In this document: positions 21,606 through 33,423 of the stretch, one piece after another
Numbering within the stretch: the stretch's first letter is position 1
How the letters are laid out: each line of letters begins with the position of its first letter
Source of the DNA: Arabidopsis thaliana
Lineage: Eukaryota; Streptophyta; Magnoliopsida; Brassicales; Brassicaceae
NCBI RefSeq assembly: GCF_000001735.4
Contig: NC_003071.7
Location: 6,379,151 to 6,443,150 of the forward strand
Length of the DNA: 64,000 bases
Direction of reading: 5' to 3'
Translations under genes and position numbers: made by a program
Notes under the pieces: model-generated
Databases searched by the model: none
Told to the model about the DNA's origin: nothing
The model's input: only the letters and a program-made list of their open reading frames with translations

Positions 21606-23240
21606 GTGGAATCTTTTGTGACTGTGTTACTTGCATTTATTTTTATGTCGTCTTTGTTTGTTCCACTGTATTGCTTGGGACTGAATTCTTTTGGGATTTA
21701 TTATCTTTCGGAGAGGATACTATTGAGAGCTTGAGATGGAGATAGCAGGATATTTTGATTGCAGATACTTTTGTGGCTTCATTTCTCATTCCATTTGATT
21801 ATTAGTGTACTACATTCCTTTTCTCCATGCCTTATTTCTTTCTTTTGTCTCATCTTCTTTTGTCTGGCCAAACCATAACTGGCGGTTTCATATGCAATAA
21901 TAACATACTAATCTAGATGCCAATAACACGTAGAAGTAGAAGAAAATTCTAACATAAAGCAGTCAAAAATTAACAAATGGACATTTTTCTTGTTAAGCTC
22001 TATATATGTGGCTCTTAGGTTTTATGAAGAAATAAGTAAACAATTATTGTATCCTTTGAGAGTGAAATATTAGCCAGGATATTAGTTGGTTCAAAACCAG
22101 AAACTGAGATTCGTTTAAGGACTCTATATCTGCAAGTCAAAACACTACAACATTTTGTGTTTGGAAAAAGTTGAGAAGTTTGCATGTACCGACCAACCAA
22201 ACCAAATGTTGAACAATAGAAATGATTGCGAATGTGAGAAAGAGAAACAGAGCATGGCAGAATAGAGAAGGAAGAATATGATAGCACAAAGATGTATGAG
22301 TTTAGGATTATTGATATGAAATTCCCTTATTTTGGACAAATTCACTTTCAACAATTCACTACAAATAGACTTTAAAAAGAACATTCCTAGATACTCTGAC
22401 ATGCCATGAGTTTGTTTTAAAGCTTGTTAAAACTAGTAAAATACATGTCCTTGTAATGTACAACATAAATACGTAACAAATTTTTATCATTGATATACAT
22501 TATTTTAAAAACCTTTAATTTCTGTTAAGGATTAATACATTTTGGCTTTTTACATAAGTGATATTGACTGGAATTAGAAGCGAATTAAAAGAAAAAAAAT
22601 CCAAGTCACACAAATACTATACTCAAAGCAATTATTAACTACTATCAAATTAATTTATTTTAAAACAAAACATACCACATAAAAAGAGAAAAAGCTTAAC
22701 GTGTGAAGATAGATGTTTTAGTGGATTTTCTTAGTTAGGAATACCAAAATCCAAATCTCATGGGTTTCTAGTGAGATTGTTAGAGAATTTTAATGATATA
22801 ACAACTTTCCTAATTCAACAAAAATCATCTTACAACTTAATAAATATCAATTCTTCCAAATATTTGATTCAAGGGTTAATATACATACACCCCCTAAATA
22901 TTATTGCAATATCGGCATGCATAAACTTGACAAGGTACTAAATTCTTATTGATATCATAATGAACCATCCAATGGGCCTGACTAGTATATCACTTTAATT
23001 GATGTAGTAAAAAATTCTTTGTGTTAATTGATGTAGTATATATCATTTATATTTGATTATGAAGAAAGAAAGATATAAATATTAATTTTGTTTGAAAATC
23101 CCTACCAAAAAAAAAGAAATTTGTTTCAAAATAGTTGAAGACAGCAATGTTTTAGCTACAAGCCTATAACTGAAAAATGAATGTGCATTAGTGTCTCACT
23201 CTCATCATCCGTGGCCCCGAAGCTGTCTCTTTTCTTTGGA
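21606..23240. other. AGP9 3' UTR and AT-rich intergenic region
   Basis: The first 250 bp are probably the AGP9 3' UTR. The remaining AT-rich DNA has minus-strand frames at 22015-22402 that lack recognisable domains or a promoter, and I do not call them genes. Confidence 0.4.
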
Positions 23241-23244
23241 TGGT

Positions 23245-23643
23245 AAAAAGTGAGAACGAGAAAGAGGATAAGGGCAATGGAATGTTGAAGTTGATTCCTT
23301 GTCGTCCTGGGCAATAGAATGTATGATCTCGATAGATATTACGAGAGTTGCTCATTTGCTTCCGACTGTGCCGATCTTATATCTCTTTTTGAAAGACCTT
23401 AGAAGTGGCCAAATTTTTTAGCTGAGATGGCGACATTTGGTTCCCTTCTTTGTTTTTTTTCTTTCTTTTAGTATTACTTTTCTTTCCAGCCGTTTTAATG
23501 TGCGGACCGATAGTCTTGCAAAAAAGGCACAAGCTCATAATAGTCTTTTTTCATGTAAGCACGTCGGTTCCTAAATGGTTCTCTTTAGAAGAGAGTTTCT
23601 TTCCGATTACTTAATAGAAATGGAGTTCGACGAAAAAAAAAGA
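23245..23643 (+). pseudogene. LINE RNase H-domain relic with poly-A tail
   Basis: Plus-strand frames give pieces of the C-terminal RNase H region of a plant L1-type LINE: LSWAIECM, then SDCADLISLFERP, KWPNFLAEMATFGSL, and FNVRTDSLAKKAQAHNSLF followed by KWFSLEESFFP. They are spread over different frames with stops, and the segment ends in CGACGAAAAAAAAAA. This is a 5'-truncated, decayed LINE 3' end. Confidence 0.75.
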
Positions 23644-23718
23644 TTATATATAACGTAGGATTCTATCACTTTGAAATCCAAGTTTCTACGATATAGAAAC
23701 TCAATGAAATCCACTTTA

Positions 23719-23719
23719 G

Positions 23720-23755
<36 letters not shown>
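23719..23755. repeat. (AT)n microsatellite
   Basis: An uninterrupted TA dinucleotide run of about 34 bp within 23719-23755. Length is likely polymorphic. Confidence 0.95.
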
Positions 23756-23758
<3 letters not shown>

Positions 23759-23759
23759 G

Positions 23760-24570
23760 GTTTTAGCTTGGTTAAAATCAATTTGGACAAGTTAACTAAA
23801 TCAAATCAAACTCATTAAATAGGATTTAGTTTACAATTGTCCATGGATGTCTAAATTGAACTAAACTACTCAAAGAAAAATGAACTTTAGAGTAGCCAGT
23901 GAATTCTTAATCAAAGCTCACAACAAGTTCAATGTTTTTGGAAGAAATATATCTTATGTATTAATATCCAACTATCCATTACAAAATTAGAGAAATCGAA
24001 CAATGTTACTACATAAACAATGTTGCAGTCTTTTATAACTAGACTTGTATCTAATTTTAAGATGGCAAAAGGATATATCTATTTTAAGGCCGCAAGGCCA
24101 AGCCTTGGAATTATGGCCGGCTCTGTTATTAAGGCCGATCAAGATTATATTAAGTTACCACCTTGGACATTTTAAATGATTTTCCCAAATTACATCTTGA
24201 TGAACTTCGTAGAGTCGTAGTTGTGCAAACTATGGAAAATACTCTAAAACATCTGATCTTACCTGGAGGGATGTTGAAAAATGGGCCATTTGGAAATAGA
24301 ACAAACAAACAAATAAATGAGTCCTAGAATGAGAGAACAAAAGAGTCATGTGCTAGAAGTAGAAACCGCGTTGAATTAGGCCTCAAGGAGACCATCTCGT
24401 TCCCCATATTCGTCTGTTTTTCTTTCTCTATGACTGTCACCAGCCTGGTTCCCTCTTTTTCTTCATTTAAAAAAAAACATATAAAGAAAAAAAAAAGAAC
24501 ATATAAAGGAGAAATTCTACTTCGTTATATAGATTACTTACATATTTATTTTTAAACATATAACTAACAA
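23760..24570. other. Intergenic region
   Basis: AT-rich; includes a small GC-richer island with repeated GGCCGCAAGGCC/AAGGCCGATC motifs (24085-24140). No gene recognised. Confidence 0.4.
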
Positions 24571-24574
24571 TGGT

Positions 24575-24726
24575 TGAGTGGAGATGTGCTTTTAGTCAAG
24601 TGGTTAAATATATTTGACTTCGTTTTTTTCATTGGAGTTTGACTCTACTAAGTTGTGTTTCCTCGCGTAGTAAGAATTGGTTATGGATTAGACCGTATCG
24701 ATCTAAAGATGTCAAAGAAAAAAAAA
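24575..24726 (+). mobile_element. tRNA-derived SINE
   Basis: A polymerase III A box, TAGTCAAGTGG (24593-24603), fits TRGYNNANNGG. A B box, GTTTGACTC (24637-24645), differs at one position from GWTCRANNC. The segment ends in an A-rich tail (AAAGAAAAAAAAA) near 24726. Size and layout fit a plant SINE of about 150 bp. The family was not identified and no clear target duplication was found. Confidence 0.5.
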
Positions 24727-25059
24727 TGTGGTTGTGTAAAGTAAATATGTAGATTGTGGCGGATTAAAGTATGTTTTGATTCACATCATTATTGTTATTT
24801 TTTCATGAATTCTAAATGTAAAGTTCTTATAATCTTATGTTACTTTTTACAAATTGTAAGGATTACTCTGAAATTTGGTATCGAATTCTAAGACAAATAC
24901 AAAATAACAATGACTGAACAAGTTGATAAAACATAATGGAAGGAATAATACTGCAGTTCTATTAAATACTAAAGAAGTTGGTAGATTGGCCTATAAAAGG
25001 AGAATAAAGAGACCACAAGAAGGTCTATTATTCGGGGACTAAAGAAAGCCAAAGAAAAC

Positions 25060-25893
25060 ATGAAAATAATAGTCTCCATCTTAGTGTTAGCCTCTCTTCT
25101 TCTAATCAGTTCATCTCTTGCTTCGGCTACTATATCAGGTTGGTTCTAATCTCTTCAAGAATCTTCTTCTCTCTATTTTTTTTTTCTTCATAAAGTTAGT
25201 TATGTTATGATTGGTTTAGGTCACAATTGTTTCTTTATGCTTTCGTTTCCATAAGAAAAATATTACAAATATTAACTAGAACAACATAACATGCAAACGA
25301 GTAATACAAAATTCATTATTATGATCAAAACAATCATGAATTAGTTGGACTTATTTGTTAAATTCCGAAAATCTCACTAAAATAAAGTGAACTTCATCTA
25401 CATGGCTTTAGACGCAAAATCTTTAAGGGTATCTACACAAGTTTGGAATGAATAATTTCTTGCGATGGTAGTGTAGAAGGATCTAGAAGATCCACAAGAT
25501 CATTAGTGTATCTTCTAGATCCTTTTACATTGAGAAGTGAGGAGATATTTGTTGTATTAGAAAGAATTATAGTGAAGTAAATTTTTTAACTATGTACGAT
25601 CATTTATATACGATACTTTTATTAAGGATCTTGTGGATCTTCTAGATGCTTTTGGTAGTGGCGCGGTAGCTCCGGCACCGCAGAGCAAAGATGGACCGGC
25701 GTTAGAGAAATGGTGTGGACAGAAATGTGAAGGGAGATGCAAAGAAGCGGGGATGAAAGATCGGTGTTTGAAGTATTGTGGGATATGTTGCAAAGACTGT
25801 CAGTGTGTTCCTTCAGGCACTTATGGGAATAAGCATGAATGTGCTTGCTATCGTGACAAGCTCAGTAGCAAAGGCACTCCTAAATGTCCTTGA
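25060..25893 (+). CDS. GASA7: Gibberellin-regulated GASA/Snakin peptide (GASA7 by gene order)
   Basis: Exon 1 is 25060-25138 and exon 2 is 25646-25893, split after the signal peptide as usual in the family, giving 108 residues. Residues 1 to about 24 ([18 protein letters not shown]) are a signal peptide. A short variable region ([19 protein letters not shown]) precedes the GASA domain, which has all twelve cysteines: [25 protein letters not shown] and HECACY to the final PKCP. GASA peptides are secreted, gibberellin- or stress-regulated and affect growth and redox balance. The intron's 3' splice site lies inside one arm of a 21-bp inverted repeat. The promoter side carries a LINE relic and a SINE. 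GASA7 (AT2G14900) is assigned from gene order. Confidence 0.9.
25481..25647. repeat. 21-bp perfect inverted repeat spanning the GASA7 3' splice site
   Basis: GATCTTGTGGATCTTCTAGAT at 25627-25647 is the exact reverse complement of 25481-25501 inside the intron. The acceptor AG (25644-25645) sits in the downstream arm, so the pre-mRNA could bury its own splice site in a stem with a 125-nt loop. Confidence 0.85.
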
Positions 25894-26515
25894 TTCTATT
25901 TCTTTCCAACCAAAAATTTAAATAAATGAATAAGAGAGATCCAGTAAACTAATATAAAACTATAAATGGATCTTTTGTTTATGATTTTTTTTTTTTCATT
26001 TCTATTTTTACGAATTTGTCTTGGTCTTTTTGAAGTAAGTTTTTAAATATTGAAAAGTGCTAAAATTATGTGGAAATCGATAATGTTAATGAATGATATA
26101 ATATATAAGTCCTCAGTTTTTGTAAGAAACTTGAATATAAATAATATTTCATCAAACATAATAAATAAATATATTGTATAATTAGATTGGCTCAACCGAT
26201 ATAAACAATTGAATCGAATTTTTTCTTCTAAATATTTAATCATCCAAATTTGTATTGTACCAATGAATGAGATGGTTATGAGGACTAGAAGATAGAGAGG
26301 AGAAGAACGTGTTTGGTAAAATAATTATGATGGAGTTGAGACAACTTTTAAGAGATTTTAAAAAGACTGACTAACGTGTTAGGTTCATCACGTGCTTCAA
26401 CTACTTCATTGTCTGCGTTTTCTATTTACGCTATTTTGTTTGGGCATAGGAAAGAACCAAATTCTATAAATAATTTAGGATAGGTAACTCTTTATCAGAA
26501 TTCATTTAATAAAAA
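25894..26515. other. GASA7 3' UTR and AT-rich spacer
   Basis: The AAATAAATGAATAA stretch just after the stop probably provides polyadenylation signals. Nothing else recognised. Confidence 0.4.
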
Positions 26516-26520
26516 TATAT

Positions 26521-26815
26521 ATGGGACTTTTTCGGCATATTTGGTGTCGACAATCAAAATGTTGCTTTTCTCATAGACTGTTCAGACCTGGTGAATATGG
26601 TGTTTTTCCCAACCGATTGGCCGACTTTTTCAGCATATTTGACGGATTTTCAAAGCGATGGGAAGAATTCTTGGCTTTTTCTTTATTATTAGTTTCTTGC
26701 AGTGCAAATGTAAAAGCGGATTCTTTATCGAAAAATTCGTACCGAACTGCATCATATCACCTATGTAAACAACATTCCACAAGAATGACTCAATTGAGCT
26801 CTCTTTAATAAATCG
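26521..26815 (+). pseudogene. LINE RNase H-domain relic (second copy)
   Basis: Plus-strand frames contain SIDCSDLVNMV, PTDWPTFSAYLTDFQSD and, in a second frame, CSANVKADSLSKNSYRTASY. These are the order and motifs of the plant LINE RNase H C-terminus. Frameshifts separate the pieces, so it is a non-functional fragment. Confidence 0.7.
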
Positions 26816-27806
26816 GTTGACAAAAAATTATGTATATATTTGGGAAGGTAAAATTTAATGTTTAACCTTTTTTTGTAGCAAAAACTTACTTGAACAGTTG
26901 AACTCATCTAACAGAAATTTGAACAATTTTTGGCACAAAACCCGACCCACTCGTAAGTTGAGTAGTGGGAGAAGCTGAAGGTCTTAAGAAGAAGAGATTG
27001 TTGCTTGATCACTACAAGTCTACAACTTACAAGCATAACACTTAGTTATAGCATCCACACTTCGAAAAAGATCACCTATCTCTCTAATCTCTATACAAGG
27101 GAGTTTCATATGTTCCGGTTGCAATGTGCCGATGTGATGGTGAAAATTCTATAGAAACCGAAGAAGCGACAAATATATGCTGATCGAAGAAAACCCTTGT
27201 GCTGCAAGTGAGAATAAGAGAAGAGAATATTGATGAACCCTAAACAAAACTTTAAAAGCTCCTCGACAGTGACTGAGAAGTTGTTCAAATTGATACACTT
27301 TTAAGAAGGCATACATTCTTGTTTTAAAATTGCTTGTTTATCGAATAACGGAAGTGTTGGATTTTGTTTACGGTATCCAACAAGCGTAAACTGGCGAAAA
27401 ATAAAACTAAGGCTTGACTAAGGTAAACTCTTGAGCCAAGCCTAAAAGGGACGGGCCAGGCCAAACGAACCCGCTCGAGATTGCTATTTCTGAGCCAATA
27501 ATTGTAGGACAAACTATACTTAATGACCAAACGAGTATATTCCTGAATACAATTACACTTAGCTTTATTGCTTTGCAGATCCATCACACGATAATGCAAC
27601 GAAAAATAATTTTAGTAGAAGTGATTTCTTATGTTACACTTTACCTCGCCCATGAATTTTCAGGCCAGCACAAAGCTGCATATATGTGCAAGAGCTAAAG
27701 CTCAAAGGCTGGCCTGTCTCCTAGTCACTTGCCCACTTTGTTGGTTTAAGAGTGTCAAGGCCGCTGATACGCATGTAAGACAATGTTGAGATGTATAAAG
27801 ATAGCT
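26816..27806. other. Spacer before the DUF760 gene
   Basis: Moderately AT-rich, no recognised gene. The last 100-200 bp is expected to be the 3' UTR of the minus-strand gene that follows. A 9-bp stem (CAGGCCAGC ... GCTGGCCTG, 27660-27716) is present. Confidence 0.4.
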
Positions 27807-29865
27807 TCAAGCGACGTTCTCAGACCCATTGGCATCGCATGTCAAAGACAGGACCTCCATCAGTTCCATTCGATATTCCAAACCTCTGAGATAATGTCCC
27901 AATAGCATGCACCTAGCAATAGAAAGCAGACACTGTGGTATAAGATGTCTTTGGTAATACAACCAAAGAAACACTAAAGTTTCTTTTGAGAGGATCTATT
28001 TGTGTTTGTAGTTTATACGTAAATATACGATATCCATCTAAATCCTAGCAAGCAAGAGAAAGAGAGGTAGAGCTAGGCAGTTCTTCTAACCAGAAGAGAA
28101 GACGAGCAAGGTAGTCTCGAGTCAGTGAGATAAGAGGCTGAAACTGCAACGAAGTGTTCTCTACAAGTTCAGCACAATCTTCATCACTTTTTGCTTTCAC
28201 CGTTTCAGTAGGTGGAACTTCTGATGCTGGAAACTTAGAGTGCATCTTCGGTGATAGAGTTGCCAAAAGACCGTGAACAACAGAATGAATAGTCTCTTTC
28301 ACCTCAGGAGCCGCAGGTTCTGACAACTCAGCTACCTGTTAAGAATATAATTTAGATGGTCAGAGAGAAACGGAAAGATAAGCAAAAATATCCCACAAGC
28401 TCGAATATGTCTTCAGCGATTTTTACACAAACCTTCTCAGGTTGCAAAGATCGTAAATAGTCCAACAAATCATTCTTCTCTTCGCCAACAAATTGTTGCA
28501 TTTGTAGGGCAGCGTTCTTTCGTCTCATTTCTTGTAATTCCTATAATGCAGCGACATCATGTCAATGGAAAATATGGATTACAGCAGTAAGAACTCATTA
28601 ACCTATCCACAAAACCAAACAAGAGATGTTCCTAGCCAGAATAAACAATTACATTAGAAACTGCACCTTTTTCACAGAAGACAATTGTGACTGCAAACGT
28701 AAGATATATTCTTGAGCTTCAGAGGATACTCTGCCCAAACCTTCTTCATCAATCGTTTCAGAAAGGTTCTGAGTTCTGCTATCCCTTTTGGATGAAACAT
28801 GATCTTCATCAGGAAACGTCCCTTCCATATCATATTCAGTGTTTTCCGAAGCGTGGCTGTCCAAGCCTCCACCACTCATATCAAGGTTTTTTTCAAGAAA
28901 AAGCCGATATTCAGCATTCCTCAATGTATACCTGTAGGGTACCAAAACATCAGAAAGATGCACTAATCCAGAAGACATACTACTATTAAGTACTAAAAGC
29001 TAATTTAGTAGAAAAGAACCTATCGACACCAAATGAAGAGGAGTATAATTACAACAGCTGACTAGTGAACTAAGCCAACTATGTGATATCATAATAGCAG
29101 ATACACAATTTGATTCTACAGAGACCATTCTTTGATATAAGCTTCAGGACAGTTGAATTAAAAGCTTAGATTCAGCCCCACAAAACGAATTGACTTTCAT
29201 GAGAATCATAATTCAGTATGTTTCATTCAAATGATCATAAATTTCAAGTTTCAACACGGATTATCAAAACCCTCTTTGATAAATCTCCCAACTATCATAA
29301 TCCACCAACTCTATGTAATTCAAGCTTCCAGTTTCCACTATACCTAAAGGCTAAAACTAAGCTAGTTCAACATCACAGTGTTCAAAGAGAAGGTATCCTA
29401 ATGAATAAGTATTGATGAGAGAGCATACCCAGTCATCATTGAAGATACCAAAAGCTTAGACAAAGGTTCCCAAAGTGACTCAATATGAACCTGAAACCTA
29501 TCAGATGGAAGAAGACCCAACATGCCTGAGATTGTTCTTTTCATTGCATCCAAAGTAGTAACTGGAACATCCTTCTGAATCAAACTCACATCTAATGGCT
29601 CAATCTCTTGTATAAGATCAGAAAGGACACATTTTTTAGGTGATCGAGAATCAGAATGGAGAGTGAAATCGTCAAGAGAGAAGCCATCATCGCCACAATT
29701 ACTACTGAAATTGTTTGAAGAAGTTGTAGAAGAAGAAGTGATAGTGAGACTTCGAAATCTCCGATTGAATCGAGGAAGAAGGAAGAGGAAAGGAAGAGGC
29801 TTTGTGGGTTTATGGAGAAGTTGAGGAAGAGAAAGAGAGAAGGAAGAAAGAGTCGTTGTCGCCAT
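27807..29865 (-). CDS. Plastid-type DUF760 protein (MAR-binding filament-like annotation), five exons
   Basis: Exons on the minus strand, all GT-AG: 29865-29429, 28931-28667, 28540-28433, 28335-28091 and 27912-27807, giving 386 residues. The N-terminus (MATTTLSSFSLSLPQLL..) is rich in Ser and Thr and lacks acids, like a chloroplast transit peptide. Two DUF760 blocks are visible. The first ends KLLVSSMMTG joined to YTLRNAEYRLFLEKNLD. The second is TRDYLARLLFW joined across the last intron to CMLLGHYLRGLEYRMELM. Between them is an acidic linker and a coiled-coil-like segment (LRLQSQLSSVKK, ELQEMRRKNAALQMQQF). The fourth donor (TTCTG|GTTAGA) matters: reading through it would give a false stop 15 codons on. 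The biochemical function of the family is unknown to me. Gene order suggests AT2G14910. Confidence 0.88.
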
Positions 29866-30251
29866 TAAAGGTTGAAGCTTTAATGGCGGAATTGTACGAA
29901 TTTTCTCTTCTTCTTCTTTCTCTTCCTCTTAGTCTCAAACAAACCCTAGATTTTTCTTCTTTTGTGCTCTGTTTTATCGTCAGCCACAAAACAATCCGGA
30001 ACGTGACAAAAACGATGAATACAACAACATCGTCAACGAACACGGCTTATTAGTGGTGACCGGTTATTGTGGTCGGTACGAGCCCGGTTTTGTAATTCCA
30101 TGTCCGGTTCAGTGGTCAATCCTTTGTGCATGAAATTAATTTTTTTTTAACAAAACTGGATAGCAACCACTTCGGCTTTAAACTTTTAAGATTTTAACTC
30201 TTACAAAAAAAAACAATCGAAATGATCAATTTGCAACTTTAAAAAATTTAA

Positions 30252-31087
30252 GGCCATGTTTGTTTCATCATTTAGCATTTTCATTCAAATTAATCATATA
30301 AATGATTAATTTGAATGATGCATTTGAATGATATTTGTAGTGTTTGTTTCATCATTTGATATTTAATTTAAATGATGCGTTTGAATAGGAAAATATGATA
30401 GTACGATTTTGGCAAAAAAACATGATTTTGAAGTTTTGGCGGAAAAACATGATTTTACGGTTTTTGGCAGGAAAACATGATTTTGCGATTTTTAGCGAGA
30501 AAACATGAATTTGCAGTTTTGGCGAGAAAACATGATTTTGCAGTTTTGGCGGGAAAAAATGATTTTACGGTTTTTGGCGGGAAAACATGATTTTACGATT
30601 TTGGCGGGAAACATGATTTTACGGTTTTAACGGAAAAATATGATTTTGCGGTTTTGGAGGAAAAAAATGATTTGGCGGTTTTGGAGGAAAACATGATTTT
30701 ATGGTGTTGGCGGAAAAATATGATTTTTGCGGTTTTGGCGGGAAAATGAATATAATTTTGACGTAAAATAATAGTCCGTGATTTCCCAATTTTTATTTTT
30801 TTGGTGCAATATGTCATTTAAAAAAATATTAAATAAAAAATTTATAAAAAAATATTATTATTACAAATGTTATATTTGTCATTTATTCTTTTTGACTAAA
30901 CTATCTCCGGCCAAATGGTTCAACCAAGTCCATTTAAATGAGTTTTAAAAATTTGCCTAAACTTATAAAGTCATTTAGATTGATTATCCAAGTGATTCAT
31001 ACAAATGGTATGTTAAATTGTCAAAAACAAACATCATTTTTCATTTCCATCTAGATGATCCATTTGGATGGAGAAACAAACAGGACC
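30252..31087. mobile_element. PIF/Harbinger-type non-autonomous element with internal minisatellite
   Basis: Terminal inverted repeats GGCCATGTTTGTTTC and, on the other strand, GGTCCTGTTTGTTTC are bordered by TAA on both sides (30249-30251 and 31088-31090), the target duplication of PIF/Harbinger elements. The 836-bp body has no transposase. About 360 bp of it is a tandem array of a unit of about 28 bp. Confidence 0.75.
30400..30760 (+). repeat. Degenerate minisatellite of about 28-bp units
   Basis: Around thirteen diverged copies of a unit like CATGATTTTGCGGTTTTGGCGGGAAAA, 25-29 bp long, lie inside the Harbinger-type element. The minus-strand reading frame through it is a by-product of the repeat. 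Confidence 0.9.
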
Positions 31088-31316
31088 TAAGTAACTTTCG
31101 TGTTCGCATTCAGTGGGCAAATTGATTCCATCAACGAAACTATTCAATTTTGTTACAAATACTAACATGACTTTAGACGGAAAAAAATAATACTAACATG
31201 GCTTTAATAATTGTTTTTAACTCCGTAAAAAAAAGAATTAAGTCTTCTATCTATTATTAATTATTTATATAAATAAAACGTATTTGTTCAAAATTTTGTT
31301 TAATTTTACAAAACAA

Positions 31317-31318
<2 letters not shown>

Positions 31319-31348
<30 letters not shown>
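31319..31348. repeat. (AT)n microsatellite
   Basis: About 15 uninterrupted AT dinucleotides. Confidence 0.95.
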
Positions 31349-31350
<2 letters not shown>

Positions 31351-31595
31351 TTAAAACTATATGAGAATCAATTACCTGACAGAAAGTTCTAATATTGGCA
31401 AATGAATCTTCTGAAAACAATGAAAAATAATGATGGCCAAATTTCTCTCTTGGTTGGGTGTAGATAAGACGTGTCGGTATCTTTAATTCCTATCATTTCA
31501 ATTTTGGGTTTATGGACCGGTGAAGACTGAAGACATAGCCAAGAATTCTCGGATTAGAAATAAAAAACTAATCAAAGAAGAAACGAATTAACAAT

Positions 31596-33415
31596 TAGGT
31601 ATCACCAAAATCTAACCGTAACCGTATTTCGTACCGTTTATTAACTGTAACCGTAACCATTAACCGTGAAAATAGTTCAGTTACGGTTAAAAAAGTATAT
31701 TAACAGTAACGGTTAATTAACCGTAACCATATCAAAACCGTTGGTTAACAGTACGGTTAATTGTACGGTTAACCGTATAGTTAAAATTTTAAAAATAAAA
31801 TTGTAACTATGTATAATTCTAATTAATAATTATTTTACTAAAATAGTACCTTAAATGCCCACTACTATGTTCTAAGTTACTCTACTACTTTTTTCCCTAA
31901 ATCAAATCATAAGTAATTCATATAATTATTATTTATACTTTTAAAATTGTTTCTTAATGCTCCCAACATCTTCCCTTCAGTATTGTTTTTGTTTGTAAAT
32001 CTACATATACATTTTTGCAGCCATTTTGTGAAATAAATCCTGGAGTTGAGACTTATTTACAATGGCTGCCACTCACATTTATTATTTAGTTTTACAAAAT
32101 TTTAAAAGATATTAACCAAACGATATCTTGCTTAATTTGTTTCTAAAAATCTCTACACAATCTTTTCATATATTTTCAAAAACAAAATTCCGTGAATTTT
32201 ACTCCACAAATATGCATAAATTCGATTTATAGCAAATATTTATATTAACATTTTGCATAGCAATAAAAATACTAATTTATAATAATGAAAATATTCACAT
32301 AAAAAATCATATACACATACAGAAAAAGAATTATATATATCATCATTTAAGCCGTTGCTTTATTTAAATAAAAAAAAATACAAAAAATTGAAATCATATA
32401 CTTTCTATGATAAATTTAAAATCTATATTAGTAGTAGAAATTTAAAATCATTCAAGAAACGGTATAACACGGGTGAGATCCTAAAATTATTGTATTTATA
32501 ACAAAAATAATTTATTTTCTTGGATTTTATAATACTAATATTTAGCTAACGAGATAATATAGACGAGTTTATATGGGATGACGGGTTTTGATCGATATCA
32601 ATAAAGAAAGGTATATCACGGATGAATTCTTAAAATTTACAATTAAAATACAATTATACAACCGTAAACACAAAAAACCATATAATATTAACAAAACGAA
32701 TATAACTTGAAACTTAAAAAATTTAGCTATAAAAAATCGACCCACGGTATACTGCAGATAAAATATTCAAAATTTTAAAATCCACCATACATCATTACTT
32801 AAAAAAATATGTGTTTTCATATCAATACTTCAAAAATTGAAACCTAAACAATAGTACTCATATACTAAATAATACAGAGATTGATATCTACATTGAAAAA
32901 TACAAATTAATATGATATATTTTCAGTTAATCTTTTAAAAAAGTAACATTATATTTTTGTAAACAATATAGCCCCGCGGTACACCGCGGGTTAAATTCTA
33001 GTTGTAATACATATTGTTATTAATTCAATCATTATAATTATGACTACTAATTTATTTATTAGTTGGTTTATTTAAGAAAAATAGTAAACTGATTTAATAT
33101 AGATATTTGAAGCACATAATCATGTCAAATAAATATTATTTGATATATAACTATGTATTTATTTTATTTTATTATGAAGGTTAAAAAATATAATATTTTG
33201 CCTCATATATTAACTATATCATAATTATCGAATAACCGTATCCATATTTAACTATAATCATATTTAACCGTAACTGTATTTAACCGTAACCGTATTTAAC
33301 CGTATCCGTTTTAACCGTATATATAATAGTTAAAGTTAAGATTAAAGAAAATCTATAACCATAACTGGTGGTTAAAAAACCGTAACCGTAATAACCGCAA
33401 CCGTGGTCATACCTA
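31596..33415. mobile_element. TIR element with CCGTAA-rich subterminal repeats (hAT-like)
   Basis: The left end TAGGTATCACCA and the right end read on the other strand TAGGTATGACCA are inverted repeats. Flanking octamers TTAACAAT and CTAACAAC agree at 6 of 8 positions, as an aged 8-bp duplication would. Both ends carry long runs related to AACCGTAACCGTA, pointing inward as subterminal repeats. No transposase was recognised. A Helitron 3' end at 33001 shows that another transposon landed inside. Confidence 0.6.
32973..33001 (+). mobile_element. Helitron 3' terminus (plus orientation)
   Basis: A perfect hairpin CCCGCGGT-AC-ACCGCGGG (32973-32990) is followed by TTAAATT and CTAG, then T. This is the diagnostic 3' structure of Helitrons (hairpin about 10 bp before CTRR, inserted between A and T). 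The Helitron body lies to the left, within 31800-32970; its 5' TC end was not located. Confidence 0.75.
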
Positions 33416-33423
33416 CTAACAAC

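Noticed and set aside
22015..22402. Two minus-strand frames of 85-90 residues
   Set aside because: Hydrophobic, AT-driven frames without recognised motifs, promoter or conserved pattern.
27660..27716. 9-bp GC-rich stem (CAGGCCAGC / GCTGGCCTG) as a terminator or RNA element
   Set aside because: The loop is about 39 nt, and plant polymerase II genes do not use such terminators; probably chance.
27841..28090. Alternative DUF760 C-terminus ending LEELPSS..LAC without the last intron
   Set aside because: Splicing at TTCTG|GTTAGA restores the conserved CMLLGHYLRGLEYR motif, which the read-through form lacks.
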